Assembly: GCF_032854445.1 (NCBI RefSeq)
Contig: NC_088295.1
Coordinates: 62,787,249 to 62,851,248, forward strand
Source of the DNA: Liolophura sinensis
Taxonomy: Eukaryota; Mollusca; Polyplacophora; Chitonida; Chitonidae
DNA: 64,000 nt
Direction of reading: 5' to 3'
Of this stretch, positions 10,001-46,005 are shown piece by piece. The notes below the pieces were generated by a model. It ran no database searches and had not been told where the DNA came from. It saw only the letters and a list, made by a program, of their open reading frames with translations. Positions within the stretch are counted from its first letter, which is position 1. Each line of letters starts with the position of its first letter. Both the position numbers and the translations under genes were made by a program.

Positions 10001-12509
10001 CCTGTAAGCAGACTGTTAAATTAGTCTATAGTATTCAGATACTAACATTTCGTTTCCCTTTTTTGTTAGAAACGAGTGTCAAAAAGGTTCAATGGCGAGA
10101 CCAACCCCTTTAGGTAATGTTGAAATTTGTCTTATAAAGTTAGTTTGTATGTATGGTACACCCTATCAGTAAGCCATGTTAATTAATTTATTTGATTGGG
10201 GTTTTTTCGCCTTACTCAAGAGTATTTCATTTATGTGACGGTGGGCAGCATTTTGGTGGAACCCTGGCAAATACACGACCATCCACAGATTGCTGGAATG
10301 CTTTCCCACATCCGGAGAGGAAGTGGACGAGAACTCGCTGTGACCACGTATTCACGACTCTGTCAAGAAAGATTCGCTCACGACTCACTCACGACTCAGT
10401 CGTGCACTCACGACTCGTATAAACCTATACGTATCTACACGCATTCTTGTATGCTTTAACCTTTATTTCCAAACAGGGGCCTCCGTGGCTCAGTTCGTCA
10501 GCGCGCTAGCGCAGCGTAATGACCCAGGGGCCTCTCACTAATGCGGTCGATAGGAGGTCAAGTCGTGGGAAGATCAGACAGCAACCTGCGGATGGCCGTG
10601 GGTTTCGTCCAGCCGCTAACCATAATGCTGGCCGCCGTCGTATAAGTGAAATATTCTAAATAATAAGTTCGGAGTAAAACGCCAATCTATTAAATCAAAT
10701 AAGTCAGTTCCAAACATACATGTACACATATAAGTTTCTTTCGTCACTCAAGCAGTTTCATACAGCTGTGGCTTGTGGGCAAGCGGTTATACTGAACTGC
10801 TTACTGGCGTGTGCTTGCAAATATAACCATGCCTTTTCAGATGTCTTTTGTTACAAATTATGAACAGTAATTGTAGAGAGAAGAAAAGGCTTATAGTATA
10901 TATACCCTGTATATATTGCTTTGCAAAACTGAAAATGTCCGTTAAACAACAGTCAAATACATAAATAGGTATACTGCTTTGGGGCGGTTTCAATAGTGTA
11001 TATACAGACTGATTAATGACTCACGCTGAGCTTGTATAAGCTATATGCTAATTTTTGGTTGTAAAACATTGAACAGTCTACAGGACTGGACTATCGTTAT
11101 CTCATCCTTGACTGCATTGTTCATACAACAAACCCTCAAGATTGAGAATGAGTAAGCAAAGGTAAAGGCAAAAAAAAAAGCACTGACGTGAAGTATATGT
11201 GAGATGAAAGACTTTTAAACACCGCTCATAAAAATAGTGCGATTTATTCTTGTTTAGAAGTTTTTCAACCCAGTGAAATGCATTTGAAACTTTGGATATT
11301 GTGGTTGCCTTTTCTCTCTATATTGGGATCAATGAAGTCACACACATAGAATGCTAAATTCAAAATGCATTGACATATAGGTCTGTGAATATTTTCACCG
11401 AATGAACTTTGAATCGAGTTATTTGAAGCCAAAAATATGGATGATGTCATTAGGTCACCGCAAATCACCATAAAACCATGACCATGAAAAACTATGAAAG
11501 TATTTTTCTGCAGCCTAAAAGACTAGCTGGTTATTTAAGATTGTTCACCCCTAATACCATAGTATATATTTGCAGGGTGTCACAAGAAATCTTTACCTAA
11601 AAACGAAAAAATCACAAAGCAGCAAGGCAAAACGGGTAAGCCAAGCCTGATTCATACAACAGGTCTAGGTACTGCCGGGTAAGAGCGGTAAGCTATGCAT
11701 GGTTCACGAAACACGTCACGGTGCTGTCACGTGAGAGCGGTAAGCCATGCCTTGTTCATGAAACACGTCACGGTACTGCCACGTGAAAGCGGTAAGCTAT
11801 GCCCTTTTCCTGAAATATGGTACAACACTGGTATTTGGTATTTGTATTTGTGACATTCAAGTGTGAAACGTCAGTCAGAGTCCTGTTTTACCCGTTTGGT
11901 GATATTTTTGAATATAATGTATTTGCCAATATTCAATCACCGAATGACTTATTATTTCAGAATGTTACGAGATCCTGCACATGACACCACATTTCGGTAA
12001 GGCTTTGTACCATTTCTATTTCTTTCAACTGTCGGTAAAATCAGTTAAACACGCTGCCAAAATTTTCTTTAGTCACTGACACGTAACAACACAAGCTCTA
12101 CACACCGTCTTCACTGAAGCGGCCTAGAGATATTCTTGGTATGGGGCACAAGTCATCACCATTCATTCTAGAAATTCCTTTAAACCAATATGTTCTACAA
12201 ATCTGTATTCCTTTTCCTCGGTCAGTTTAACAAATCATTTGTGCACTTTCATGTGTATATCACCCTCTAACGTTCAGTCCGTGGATGACGAGTTCTCCTT
12301 GGAGGGTGCATGTACAAGCGTTTGTGTACATAGAAATTTTCGCTTTTCTGAATATATGAATAATATGCGCTAATTTAATGATTATATGTATCTAATATAG
12401 ACTCGGGCTCAAAATGATTGTTTGATTTATCTGTTTAGGCCAAGAGTATGAGGATATGCCGGGGAACCGTATTCAAGATACTGAACTTGTGTATGAAAAC
12501 TCAAACTAA
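3407..12509 (+). CDS. locus A: Ig/FN3 single-pass receptor, tyrosine-motif tail (multi-exon)
   Basis: Predicted join: 3407-3467, 3719-about 3990 (broken), 4582-4893, 5306-5596, 6297-6587, 8695-8839, 9365-9401, 9590-9630, 9943-9979, 10070-10113, 11576-11635, 11961-11996, 12439-12509. Order: signal peptide, V-like Ig, two further Ig domains, an FN3-like domain, one TM helix, a cytoplasmic tail of about 105 residues. All extracellular introns are phase 1 with GT-AG ends, and the tail exons join in one frame to the TAA at 12507. The tail has YEIL, YEDM and YENS motifs, which in known receptors bind SH2 proteins after phosphorylation (YxxM to PI3K p85, YxN to Grb2-type, YxxL ITIM/ITAM-like). It is a paralogue of locus B in domain order, Ig1/Ig2 sequence and the terminal VYEN. 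Two problems: Ig1 is truncated by repeat DNA, and the TM exon is out of frame with its natural acceptor. It may be a decaying gene, or carry sequence errors. Ligand unknown. Confidence 0.7.
3719..3995 (+). pseudogene. locus A exon 2: V-like Ig domain, 3' part destroyed
   Basis: The acceptor 'actttcag' precedes 3719. The reading frame matches Ig1 of locus B (PGDAVAGRPFTLKC here, PGDVVAGRPFTLQC there; later AGLSGGCNAVNGED here, AGLSGGCQPVNGEE there). After NGED the match stops: the frame reads LVGLEVC and hits TAG at 3994, so the F/G strands with the WLCQ cysteine are missing. What follows (about 3990-4075) resembles the SINE body 'ggtggtttact..gggaactc', then poly-A and TA repeats. No donor is visible. 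Since exon 1 and exon 3 are both phase-1 compatible, skipping this exon would restore an open frame. Confidence 0.65.
3990..4275. repeat. SINE-like fragment, poly-A and two (TA)n blocks
   Basis: A fragment 'acggtggtttactgcgggaactc...ataaacctgattgcc' is like the body of the local SINE family (compare 17955-18010). It is followed by A22 (about 4107-4128), (TA)n, a spacer 'attaaatgctaatggttgttact', a second (TA)n and the same spacer again at 4271. The spacer duplication shows expansion by unequal copying. This block replaces the 3' half of the Ig1 exon of locus A. Confidence 0.75.
4582..4893 (+). CDS. locus A exon 3: Ig domain 2
   Basis: Acceptor 'atttctgcag', donor T|GTAAGT, phase 1 on both sides. 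The domain starts NPPDTVLEGNPTNFTC and ends AELYCNASNNVTDPPVRS, so the B- and F-strand cysteines are present, with two more cysteines (QAC, RDC) between. It closely matches Ig2 of locus B (19971-20282), including GNVRELDP. The style resembles nephrin/Kirre-type or Siglec-like Ig2 domains; I do not assign a named family. Confidence 0.85.
5306..5596 (+). CDS. locus A exon 4: Ig domain with non-canonical cysteines
   Basis: Acceptor 'tgttacag', donor G|GTATAC, phase 1. Sequence runs VPKLTCTKTD...VVLSCDVISKPEANVIWLRNG...GTYQVAATNEVGS. The B-strand Cys and the Trp are present, but the usual F-strand Cys is Val (YQVAA); an extra Cys lies in the A strand (LTC). Ig4 of locus B shows the same arrangement, so the two are homologous and the pattern is conserved. 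Confidence 0.8.
6297..6587 (+). CDS. locus A exon 5: FN3-like domain
   Basis: Acceptor 'cataaccag' at 6296, donor G|GTAAGT after 6587, phase 1 on both sides. Residues EEEFLPDAIQVLSC..., VEFYKLEYAGENEIWERE and a late SGVWYQFRLQP fit a fibronectin type III fold (E strand and the tyrosine corner 'YxFRL'). It is the position-equivalent of the decayed FN3 exon of locus B near 39.8 kb. Membrane-proximal. Confidence 0.65.
8695..8839 (+). CDS. locus A exon 6: transmembrane exon, frame conflict
   Basis: A poly-T tract and 'atag' give a strong acceptor at 8695, from which the phase-1 frame reads ESPLGKETASPG, a plausible juxtamembrane stalk. The hydrophobic TM (VMLGVGVAVGVTFVTVNGLW, then VTCVLLYKKK) lies in the +1-shifted frame, which alone fits the tail exons. 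So either one base is extra near 8727, or a weak acceptor 'ggcatcag' at 8735 is used (G|TA ATG CTT, in frame). Donor G|GTATTC after 8839. Confidence 0.6.
9365..9630 (+). CDS. locus A tail micro-exons 7 and 8
   Basis: Exon 7 is 9365-9401 (37 nt, phase 1 to 2) and exon 8 is 9590-9630 (41 nt, phase 2 to 1), both with AG/GT ends. They encode AKPKRPLDKIISR and NQPQRSCGRPTPP. They form the first copy of a duplicated exon pair whose second copy lies at 9943-10113. Basic and proline-rich; TPP is a possible SH3 or kinase site, which is speculation. Confidence 0.75.
9943..10113 (+). CDS. locus A tail micro-exons 9 and 10 (duplicate of 7 and 8)
   Basis: Exon 9 is 9943-9979 (37 nt) and exon 10 is 10070-10113 (44 nt). 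They encode VKPQQSVEKINSR and NECQKGSMARPTPL, in register with KPKRPLDKIISR / NQPQRSCGRPTPP of exons 7-8. Exon sizes, phases (1-2-1) and splice-site sequences (ccag|gtaac; ttag|aaac) are conserved, so this is a tandem duplication of an exon pair. Confidence 0.75.
10190..10335 (-). mobile_element. SINE 3' body, reverse orientation
   Basis: On the plus strand it reads 'gattggggttttttcgcc...caagagtatttcatttatgtgacggtgggcagcatt...ccatccacagattgctgg', the reverse complement of the SINE body (ccaccatcgtataagtgaaatattctt...). It lacks a recognisable tRNA-like head. It sits in the intron after exon 10 of locus A, next to the full-length plus-strand copy. Confidence 0.7.
10478..10688 (+). mobile_element. 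tRNA-derived SINE, near full length
   Basis: The head 'ggcctccgtggctcagttcg' matches a pol III A-box (TGGCTCAGTTCG) and is followed by a degenerate B-box ('ggtcaagtcgtggg'). The body has the family core 'gcggatggccgtgggtttc', 'ccataatgctggccgccg', 'tcgtataagtgaaatattct' and a tail 'aatctattaaatcaaat'. It is a SINE rather than a functional tRNA because no cloverleaf closes. Confidence 0.8.
11576..11635 (+). CDS. locus A tail exon 11
   Basis: 60 nt, acceptor 'tatatttgcag', donor CGG|GTAAGC. Encodes G-CHKKSLPKNEKITKQQGKT, a lysine-rich linker, phase 1 to 1. Its 3' end is the first unit of the tandem array that follows. Confidence 0.75.
11630..11815 (+). repeat. tandem repeat carrying exon-11 donor-like ends, 3-4 units
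   Basis: Units of about 60 bases repeat 'agcggtaagc(t/c)atgc...ttcatgaaacacgtcacggtactgccacgtga'. The first, more divergent unit starts at the true exon end ('aaaacgggtaagccaagcc'). Later units keep an intact GGTAAGC donor word. Confidence 0.75.
11961..12509 (+). CDS. locus A last two tail exons with Tyr motifs and stop
   Basis: Exon 12 (11961-11996) encodes ECYEILHMTPHF; exon 13 (12439-12509) encodes GQEYEDMPGNRIQDTELVYENSN and then TAA. Tyr motifs: YEIL (YxxL), YEDM (YxxM, the PI3K p85 SH2 consensus) and YENS (YxN, Grb2-type SH2 consensus). The terminal VYEN is shared with locus B. Functional reading of the motifs is inference from vertebrate receptors. Confidence 0.8.
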
Positions 12510-12688
12510 GAAGATTGAGATGTGGGGGACAGCCTACATATCGAGCCTGTTTGTGGTGTCCAGTATTTGTTTATTAGCGCGTTTAGAATTAATATAATCA
12601 CACAATCTGAATGGTACTATCAGCAGGTCAATTTATTATTTTCCTTATTATGGATAAATTCTTTCCTTTCATGCGTAATTATTTTTTC

Positions 12689-12694
12689 ATTAAA
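12689..12694 (+). terminator. candidate poly(A) signal of locus A (ATTAAA)
   Basis: ATTAAA lies 180 bases after the stop codon, the first common poly(A) variant downstream. No clear GU-rich element was identified. Confidence 0.35.
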
Positions 12695-15075
12695 AGACAA
12701 AGATAAGGCAGACATTTTCAGGATCATATTGTATATATAACTTTGTCCAACAAATAGATGAGAGGGAAAAGATAAAGACGTGTAACGGGAGTAGCTTTCC
12801 AGTGTTTATACTAGTAATAGCTGCAGGGAATTTACGTTTAGCTCATTTCGTAAATCGCTGGACTTTGGCTGTTAAGGTCCGACTTCGAATCCTGGTGTTA
12901 CTCACATAGTGCAGTCCTTCAACCATTACACACGTATATGTACAACGTATAGCTTCATTTTCCTGTTTGATTGTCTGCAGTTTCGGAGTTTTTGAAGCTC
13001 TCACAAAATTATGGAATCATTTTTATGTTGGTATCATTTATCTGTCAACTTTTGTTATTCAGATGAGTCATTTCAAATTTTTCTTAGTTCCTCTCAGAGG
13101 AAGAAAGATTGCATAAAAGCACACCTAAAATACAGCATAGCTTTCTCAGGTACATGGCAAAGTACCAGTAGATGGAGGTTGAGGCCAAGTCACTTCTACA
13201 CTTACGACTAGGTAAGGCAACTTGTGAGCGAAAAATCGCAGGTAATCGTTGTAAATCTTCGACTGATGGTGTGTTAAATCTTAATGAATCTGCAGATATC
13301 GCCGGCGATCAGTTAAAGTGTGACCACAAAGATGTGGTGAGTCACGTAAAACTTGAACATGTTATACTGTAGCTCTCTTACTGACATGTTGATGGAGGGA
13401 GCGCTGAAGAGTGAGAACTATAACAAATGATCGTTACTTTGAGCATTACGGGGGGAAAAGGCAAGAACCTAATCTTCAATGAAATCGCATGTTTTCAATG
13501 AAGTGTCTTACCCTGCCTTTCATGGCATAGGATTAGTTGTCCACAACAGTTTACAAATGCTAAAAACATTTCTACTTGACGAGAGTAATCGCCTCTGCAC
13601 ACGAAATCCGCCATATAGTCGCGAATTGGATTTTCGCTGCCGAAGGACCCGCCCATTTTCGACAGCTATCTGTCCTTGCTCTCCGTACTCCAGTACATAT
13701 TAAAAGGAGACCTACAATGTCCCATCTATACTGTATATTGCTTTCTCAACCTATCCACTTATATTATTATTACATATATAGCATCACGTATTTAAAAAGA
13801 AATTTTTGTCATGTACGTACGCTACAAAACATTTTATTATCTTTTGTATATTTTTTGGCATAGTATTTTAGTTATTAAATATGAATGTGAAGCATCGTTT
13901 CAGTTACTCTGTATTTAGACATAAGTTTTAGCATCCGTTTACGGTTTTTAGTTTGATTTTATCAGGATGTTTTGATAATTGTGAATTTTGTTTGTGTATA
14001 TGTTTATCGCAAATAGTTTCAAATAAATAAATAAATAAATAATAAATGAAGTATGTCGCATGTCGCTAAATAATTTATGTAAAATGTTTTGTTGCTTGAA
14101 TTACAAATCTTGTCTCGTGTTTTAATTTCGATTTCACAGTTTAAATATATTATGTGTTTTACAACAAATGCTATTATTTTTGAAGTCTCGGAGATTTCGT
14201 GCAGGCTCTTGTGGGAACCACATTCTCAGCAAGAAAGCCTAGGCCATCTTCGTGTTAGGCTGTTATCGAGGTTGCCGGCGATTAAGAAGCTTGTCTCCCA
14301 ACCACTCAGACACAGGAGCTATTGCGCAAGTCCTATCCAATTGTTAAGTAGGCTACGACGTTAAACCCCAAGTATTCATTCATTCATTCAGTCAGTCCTA
14401 TCTTATCGGAGGCAAAGTTTTCGAGAGTATACACTACCTTGATACATTTGCTATAAAACGCAGTCGACGGCTTTGGTTATGCCGTTTAAGTGGTTTTACA
14501 CGACGTTCGTTGGAAATCACTTATCTTCGATGGAATACACACTCAGCTCACTCTTTTCGTGAGAATCTGCACGTCACATGTGGGAAAGTTAGTTAGCTTC
14601 TTGCCAAAGGATAGTGGTTTACTCCGGGCACTTCGGCTTTTGATTTGTTTTCTTTTGTTACATCAAATATTTACATCATGTTCACATAATATGTCAGTTG
14701 AAATATAAACCTAAGGGTGTTTGGTCTATACCTGTTCGAATTCTAATAAAATTTGTTTCAATGAAACTTAAGATGAAAATCAGTAATAATGTTACCATAC
14801 AAATACAACATGTTAGTAAAATGTAGAGAATCAACCAAGAATTTATGACTAAGGATTGTCCGATAGCATTCATTACACTATAATAATCAGTCATGTATTA
14901 ACAATTAGCTGAAGTTCGTGTTTAGGGTCTATTTTTTCTGTATTTACTCTGCAACTATACATATATGCAAAGGAATTGTACACATGTGCAAACATTTATA
15001 TATGCATAAAAGTGAGAATACTCGAGAATATGTGTACAAAACACTTTATAAACACAGATAAAAATTAACTACACG

Positions 15076-15320
15076 CTCAAAAAATTAACCTGTTAATTGT
15101 AACAGAAAGTTTGTTGTCTGAGTGATGCTAGAATGTATTCTGTTATTATACTGCGTCATATTCAACATAATATCCTATTAGCTTAACAGACTCTTTATGC
15201 TGAATGCATAGAATATGTGTGCTATTTTTTAACGGAATAATATCTTGAAATAGTGTACTACATTTTGACATCACTCAGACAACAGACCTTCTGTTAAAAT
15301 TAACACATTAATTCTTTATT
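15076..15320. mobile_element. MITE copy 1 (TIR, 'gagtgatgctagaatg' family)
   Basis: Terminal inverted repeats: 'ctcaaaaaattaacctg...aacagaaagtttgttgtctgagtgatgctagaatgtattctgtta' on the left; 'catcactcagacaacagaccttctgttaaaattaacacattaa' on the right. No coding capacity. Same family as copies at 17780, 20748, 48430 and 49231. Confidence 0.8.
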
Positions 15321-16254
15321 GCACATATGAACAATTGTTCGTTGGTCGTAAATCTAGGCATCGTTTGAAATGTTCGCTGGAATAGCGTGAATACTGAACA
15401 TTTGTATGACACATTTATTTATGTAGCTAAATATGTATGTGATACTTTTTTCCACTCATGCATGTACTTTGTCTTCGTGTGGCAGGGCAAGTCCATGCCG
15501 CCAATGAAGTATCATGCCGAAGACACAAGACATGACAACCCACCCAGTCACGTTATGCCAGGCAAAACCAGTTTTGTTTCCTTGCCCTAACCAGGCAGCA
15601 ACAAGTAGCATTTTGTAAAGTCTGTGGTATAACGCGGGTTAGTTATCAGTTCTCACGACTTCTTCCTTATAAAGGACCCTTTAGAGTAAAATGCACCGAG
15701 CGTAAAAGTTTCAGCGGGACAAGGAAGTAATCTTGCTGTCTAAGCGGGTTAAATGACAGACACGGTGGAATTATCACGCTAGTCTGACGTCACGATGAAT
15801 TCGATGCCAGAAGGTTAAACTAGTTACAACAAACACGAAATATGACGCCCTATTCACATGAAATTTGTTGCTGGATTAGCCATTTTTCGCTACAAGCACG
15901 CCCCAGTTGGGTAACGAAGCGCTCAGACTCTCTAGCACAAAGAGAAATGCCACGCAAATCGTAGAGTTCAAAGAGATTATCCACATAGGTAGGGTGATGT
16001 AATATTTAGTTATCTTCAATGGTTTTCAGGACAATGGCAGGGTGGCAGGGCACAGGCTGTGATGTTAACAAAAAGCTTCGTTTTAATTTCTTAATATACA
16101 GGTTAACACAAATAAATTTCTCAACTTTCTTCTTGGGAAAAAGCCAGCAGTCGTGACGTTAACGATGATTGCTTGGGGAAGTGAGAGGGGGGACTATTGC
16201 CCGCGTTTTATTCTAGAAGCTCACCGATGACGTCCATCGACACCTCAGCCATAC

Positions 16255-16535
16255 GTGTGCAATGTACTACCGGTACCAGAGTACTATATGTACTATAATA
16301 CCAACATTACCAGAGTATAATATCAGTACCAAAGTACTACAGCAGTAAAGTACCACCAATACAAGAGCACATCCAATACAAGAATACCACCAAAGTACTG
16401 CCAGATCAGTATACTGCCAAAACCATTTACTACCGGTACCAGAGTACTACCGGTACCAGAGTACTATCTGGTACTATAAATAATGTGAGAGTACCAACAA
16501 TACACTTGTATCAGCATACCAGAGCAGTACCTGTA
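16255..16535. repeat. degenerate GTACYA simple-repeat patch
   Basis: Repeated words 'taccggtaccagagtacta', 'agtaccaaagtactac' and 'agtaccaccaatac' at irregular spacing; two near-identical 19-mers at about 16268 and 16432/16447. Low-complexity satellite with no coding frame. Confidence 0.6.
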
Positions 16536-17779
16536 TCACGAGATGCAACTAACCTTAATTAATCCAGTTTCGTCATATGGTCTGCACGCATTATTTAAAT
16601 TTATTTCTCACACGGGTCAAAAAGTTAAGGCTGAGTGACTGAGTTTAAAATATTATGTCGAAATGTGTCGGACTGCTATAGTAATTTTCTCGATCTGCAC
16701 TCAAGGCTGCACCTAAATATCACAGGTTTAATTCCTGCTGGAAGATTTTCGCCAAAGAATTATATATCTTTTTTACACCAAATGGATGGCCGATTTTTAA
16801 GAGTATGACAACTTAATATTTTCTTTCTACTCTTAGTTTATGAGTGGAAACGGGCGCTGGGAAATGTTCCATGTTTACTGGTTGTTTACCATATCATCTG
16901 ACGAACGGAATTATCTTCCTTTGTTTGCAAACTACTTCGGTTACTTCCTTGTCGGTGATATATTCTGATCCTTTCTGATGAAAAGAAAAGAGTCAGTCTC
17001 TGATTACAGCTCGCTATGCGTGTTTACAATGCATATGAGCTCTTTGCGTCAAGTTAAATTTTAGAAGAGTGCAGGTATAGTCGCCTGCACGTGTACTGTT
17101 GGTACATTCCGCTATATCAGATTACTACATTACCCGGCTGGGACAGAATCTGAACACTTCTACCACATAGACAGTTATCAAGCTTGGCAGGTAAGCAGAT
17201 AGCCGTATATACTTATAGGCTTAACATAGAATTCATCTCAAACTTGAGGTTCCTGTATATTAACAAAATGGAGTTAAACATTCTGAAACAAGACTTAACG
17301 TTCGTTTGGCCAGTTTTTTTTTAACACAAGACGACTTTAATACCCGCACTTATGACAGTATCAGTTAAAGATAGGGTAGCTGTGCAAATTTACCAGCCAT
17401 GTTGATTCGTGAAAGCAAAGGGTTCAAGTTTCTTTTTTAATATGCTTGTCCGTATTTGAAACAAACATATGTAATGTTATCGGTATATGTCATGGATTTG
17501 CGCTAATACTCTATAAGACGATTAAATATGATTTATGTTTAACAGAATAGCTACACAGTCTATGGTTTGGAACGTTCCGCCAAGAGCTGGCCCTAGAAAA
17601 TCTGACAATGGCATTGTTGATTTTTATCACGGCGTTCCAGTGTGGAGGTAACATTATAAGAATTACAGAATGTATTATTAACCCGTGCCATGTCATTATA
17701 TGACACTCCTCCAAGCACAGGATACTCTGTGCACGGTAGGGTTAGAGTTAAACAAGTAGAGGTAGGCCCATACATTCAA

Positions 17780-17968
17780 CAAAATAATCTGTTAATTTCA
17801 ACAGATTGAAGTCCCGCTAGTCGAATAGAATCTTTCCGTTGAAATAATAAAATATGTGTGTTATAGTTAACAGAATATACTCTGCTTCAGTAGCAGAATC
17901 CATTCTAGCATTACTCAGGCAACAGATTTTCTGTTAAATTTAACGGAATATTTTTTGAGAGTACCTAG
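17780..17968. mobile_element. MITE copy 2
   Basis: Left end 'aataatctgttaatttcaacag' and right end 'cattctagcattactcaggc', 'aacagattttctgttaaatttaac' match the family. It is shorter and more diverged than copy 1. Confidence 0.7.
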
Positions 17969-18178
17969 CGAAGGGTGGTGGTTTACACCGAGTACTCCGG
18001 TTTCCTACATCCATAAACCTGAATCCCCTTCGTACGCGGAAAAATCTTTCAGCAGCTTGCCAATTGTCGTGGGTTTCCCCCAGACTCTGACCGGTTTCCT
18101 CCCACCATAATGCTGACCGCCGTCGTATAAGTGAAATACTCCTGAGTACCGCGTAAAATGAATCAAATAAATAAATGT
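17969..18178 (+). mobile_element. SINE body copy, AATAAATA tail
   Basis: Contains 'ggtggtttacaccgagtact', 'tcctcccaccataatgctga', 'gccgtcgtataagtgaaata' and the tail 'atcaaataaataaatg'. The tRNA-like head is absent or degraded; it abuts the MITE end. Confidence 0.75.
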
Positions 18179-18782
18179 TAATAGACGCGGAGACGCGCTA
18201 GAGGTGGGTGTGACGTTGTACATAAGAGTATTTGGAAATCGATGTTTTCATTTCCTTTTTCTCTCTCTTTCGGTACATGTACACGAGCCTCTACCCTCCC
18301 CAAAACGAAGCAGGAACCATTACATGCACCTACACCGTTACAGGCCTGTCCTAAGCTAACCGGTCATTGTAGATGTGTGATTTATCTTCGTAGTGTTTAA
18401 CAACGTCAAATCAATTTCATGACTTCTGAAATATAATATTCGATTGGTTTTAACTATCTTGAAAACACTGTCACTATAATAATGCAGACTTCAGTGTACT
18501 AGGATCGGAGAGTGCATATGATGCGATTTTTTGTCAGAAAAGAAACTTTGAATATGCGCATTTGTCTTGTGTTGTGTTGTCTATTACTAGTACTTAACGA
18601 AAAATAGTTTCAATGCCTTCAGCAGAAGATAAATCCTGTTAGGTGAGCGGTTAAATGAGCACTGGAAAGCACCACTGGACTCCTAGCCCGATCTTGACTG
18701 CAGTCTGATATACATGGCATGTCATACCTAAATCAGTTGGTATTTGTGTTAATATGCATAAATGATTGTTGTTTTTATACAG

Positions 18783-45555
<26,773 letters not shown>

Positions 45556-45999
45556 TCTATATTTCGAGAACTACAGGACAATGACAACCCGCTCACACGA
45601 AGTGGTTTAGAAGAACTTTCGATGAATAACGTGACTATAGCACGTCAACATTTAAAGAGACATATTGCACACGGCGAAAAAAATGTTTTCATATTTTAGA
45701 CGTCATCTACACAAAGTTGAGACTTCCAGATGTCTACTGACATGTATCTGACTTTGAGTGAACAATCGAATGTTCAGTTTTATCCGGGGACCCCCTTCGA
45801 CCATCATCTCACTCAAGGCACGATCTTTAAAAACATGGCCGAAGACAGACTTTTTTTTTACTGTATTGCCTCCCCTTTCTGTCTAGACGACGGTAGTTGT
45901 TCAGCGAACTTCAAATGTCAGATACGTCGTAATTATGCGGCCTGCCGTGTAACTCCAGTTTTGCTGTTGGGAATTACGAATATTTTGTAATATATTTTC

Positions 46000-46005
46000 A
46001 ATAAA
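46000..46005 (+). terminator. poly(A) signal of locus B (AATAAA)
   Basis: AATAAA in 'ttttcaataaaaggaa', 445 bases after the stop codon, followed by 'ggtcgtctagtt'. It defines a 3'UTR of about 450-470 bases. Confidence 0.6.

Larger units (their letters stand above)
12695..18700. other. intergenic between loci A and B, repeat-rich
   Basis: No supported gene. Contains (AAAT)n near 14022-14045, a SINE-like fragment at about 14265-14400 ending (attc)n, MITE copies at 15076 and 17780, a degenerate 'accggtaccagagtactat' simple repeat at 16260-16530, and a SINE at 17950. A possible 5'UTR exon of locus B ends at 'agcttggcag|gtaagc' (17190), unproven. A hydrophobic frame from ATG 18554 (MRICLVLCCLLLVL) could be a signal peptide for locus B but has no good phase-1 donor. 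Confidence 0.45.

Noticed and set aside
10478-10560. Possible tRNA gene
   Set aside because: A- and B-box-like words belong to a SINE head; no cloverleaf, and the SINE body and AATAAAT tail follow directly. The same holds at 45089.
13011-13372. Possible small gene between loci A and B
   Set aside because: Two overlapping short frames with donor-like ends (tctcag|gtacat, gactag|gtaagg) but no domain, signal peptide or homology that I recognise.
18518-18607. Signal-peptide exon for locus B (MRICLVLCCLLLVL)
   Set aside because: Hydrophobic but ends in a stop after NEK; the only GT sites give the wrong phase or poor consensus. Kept as a possibility in the intergenic note, not called.
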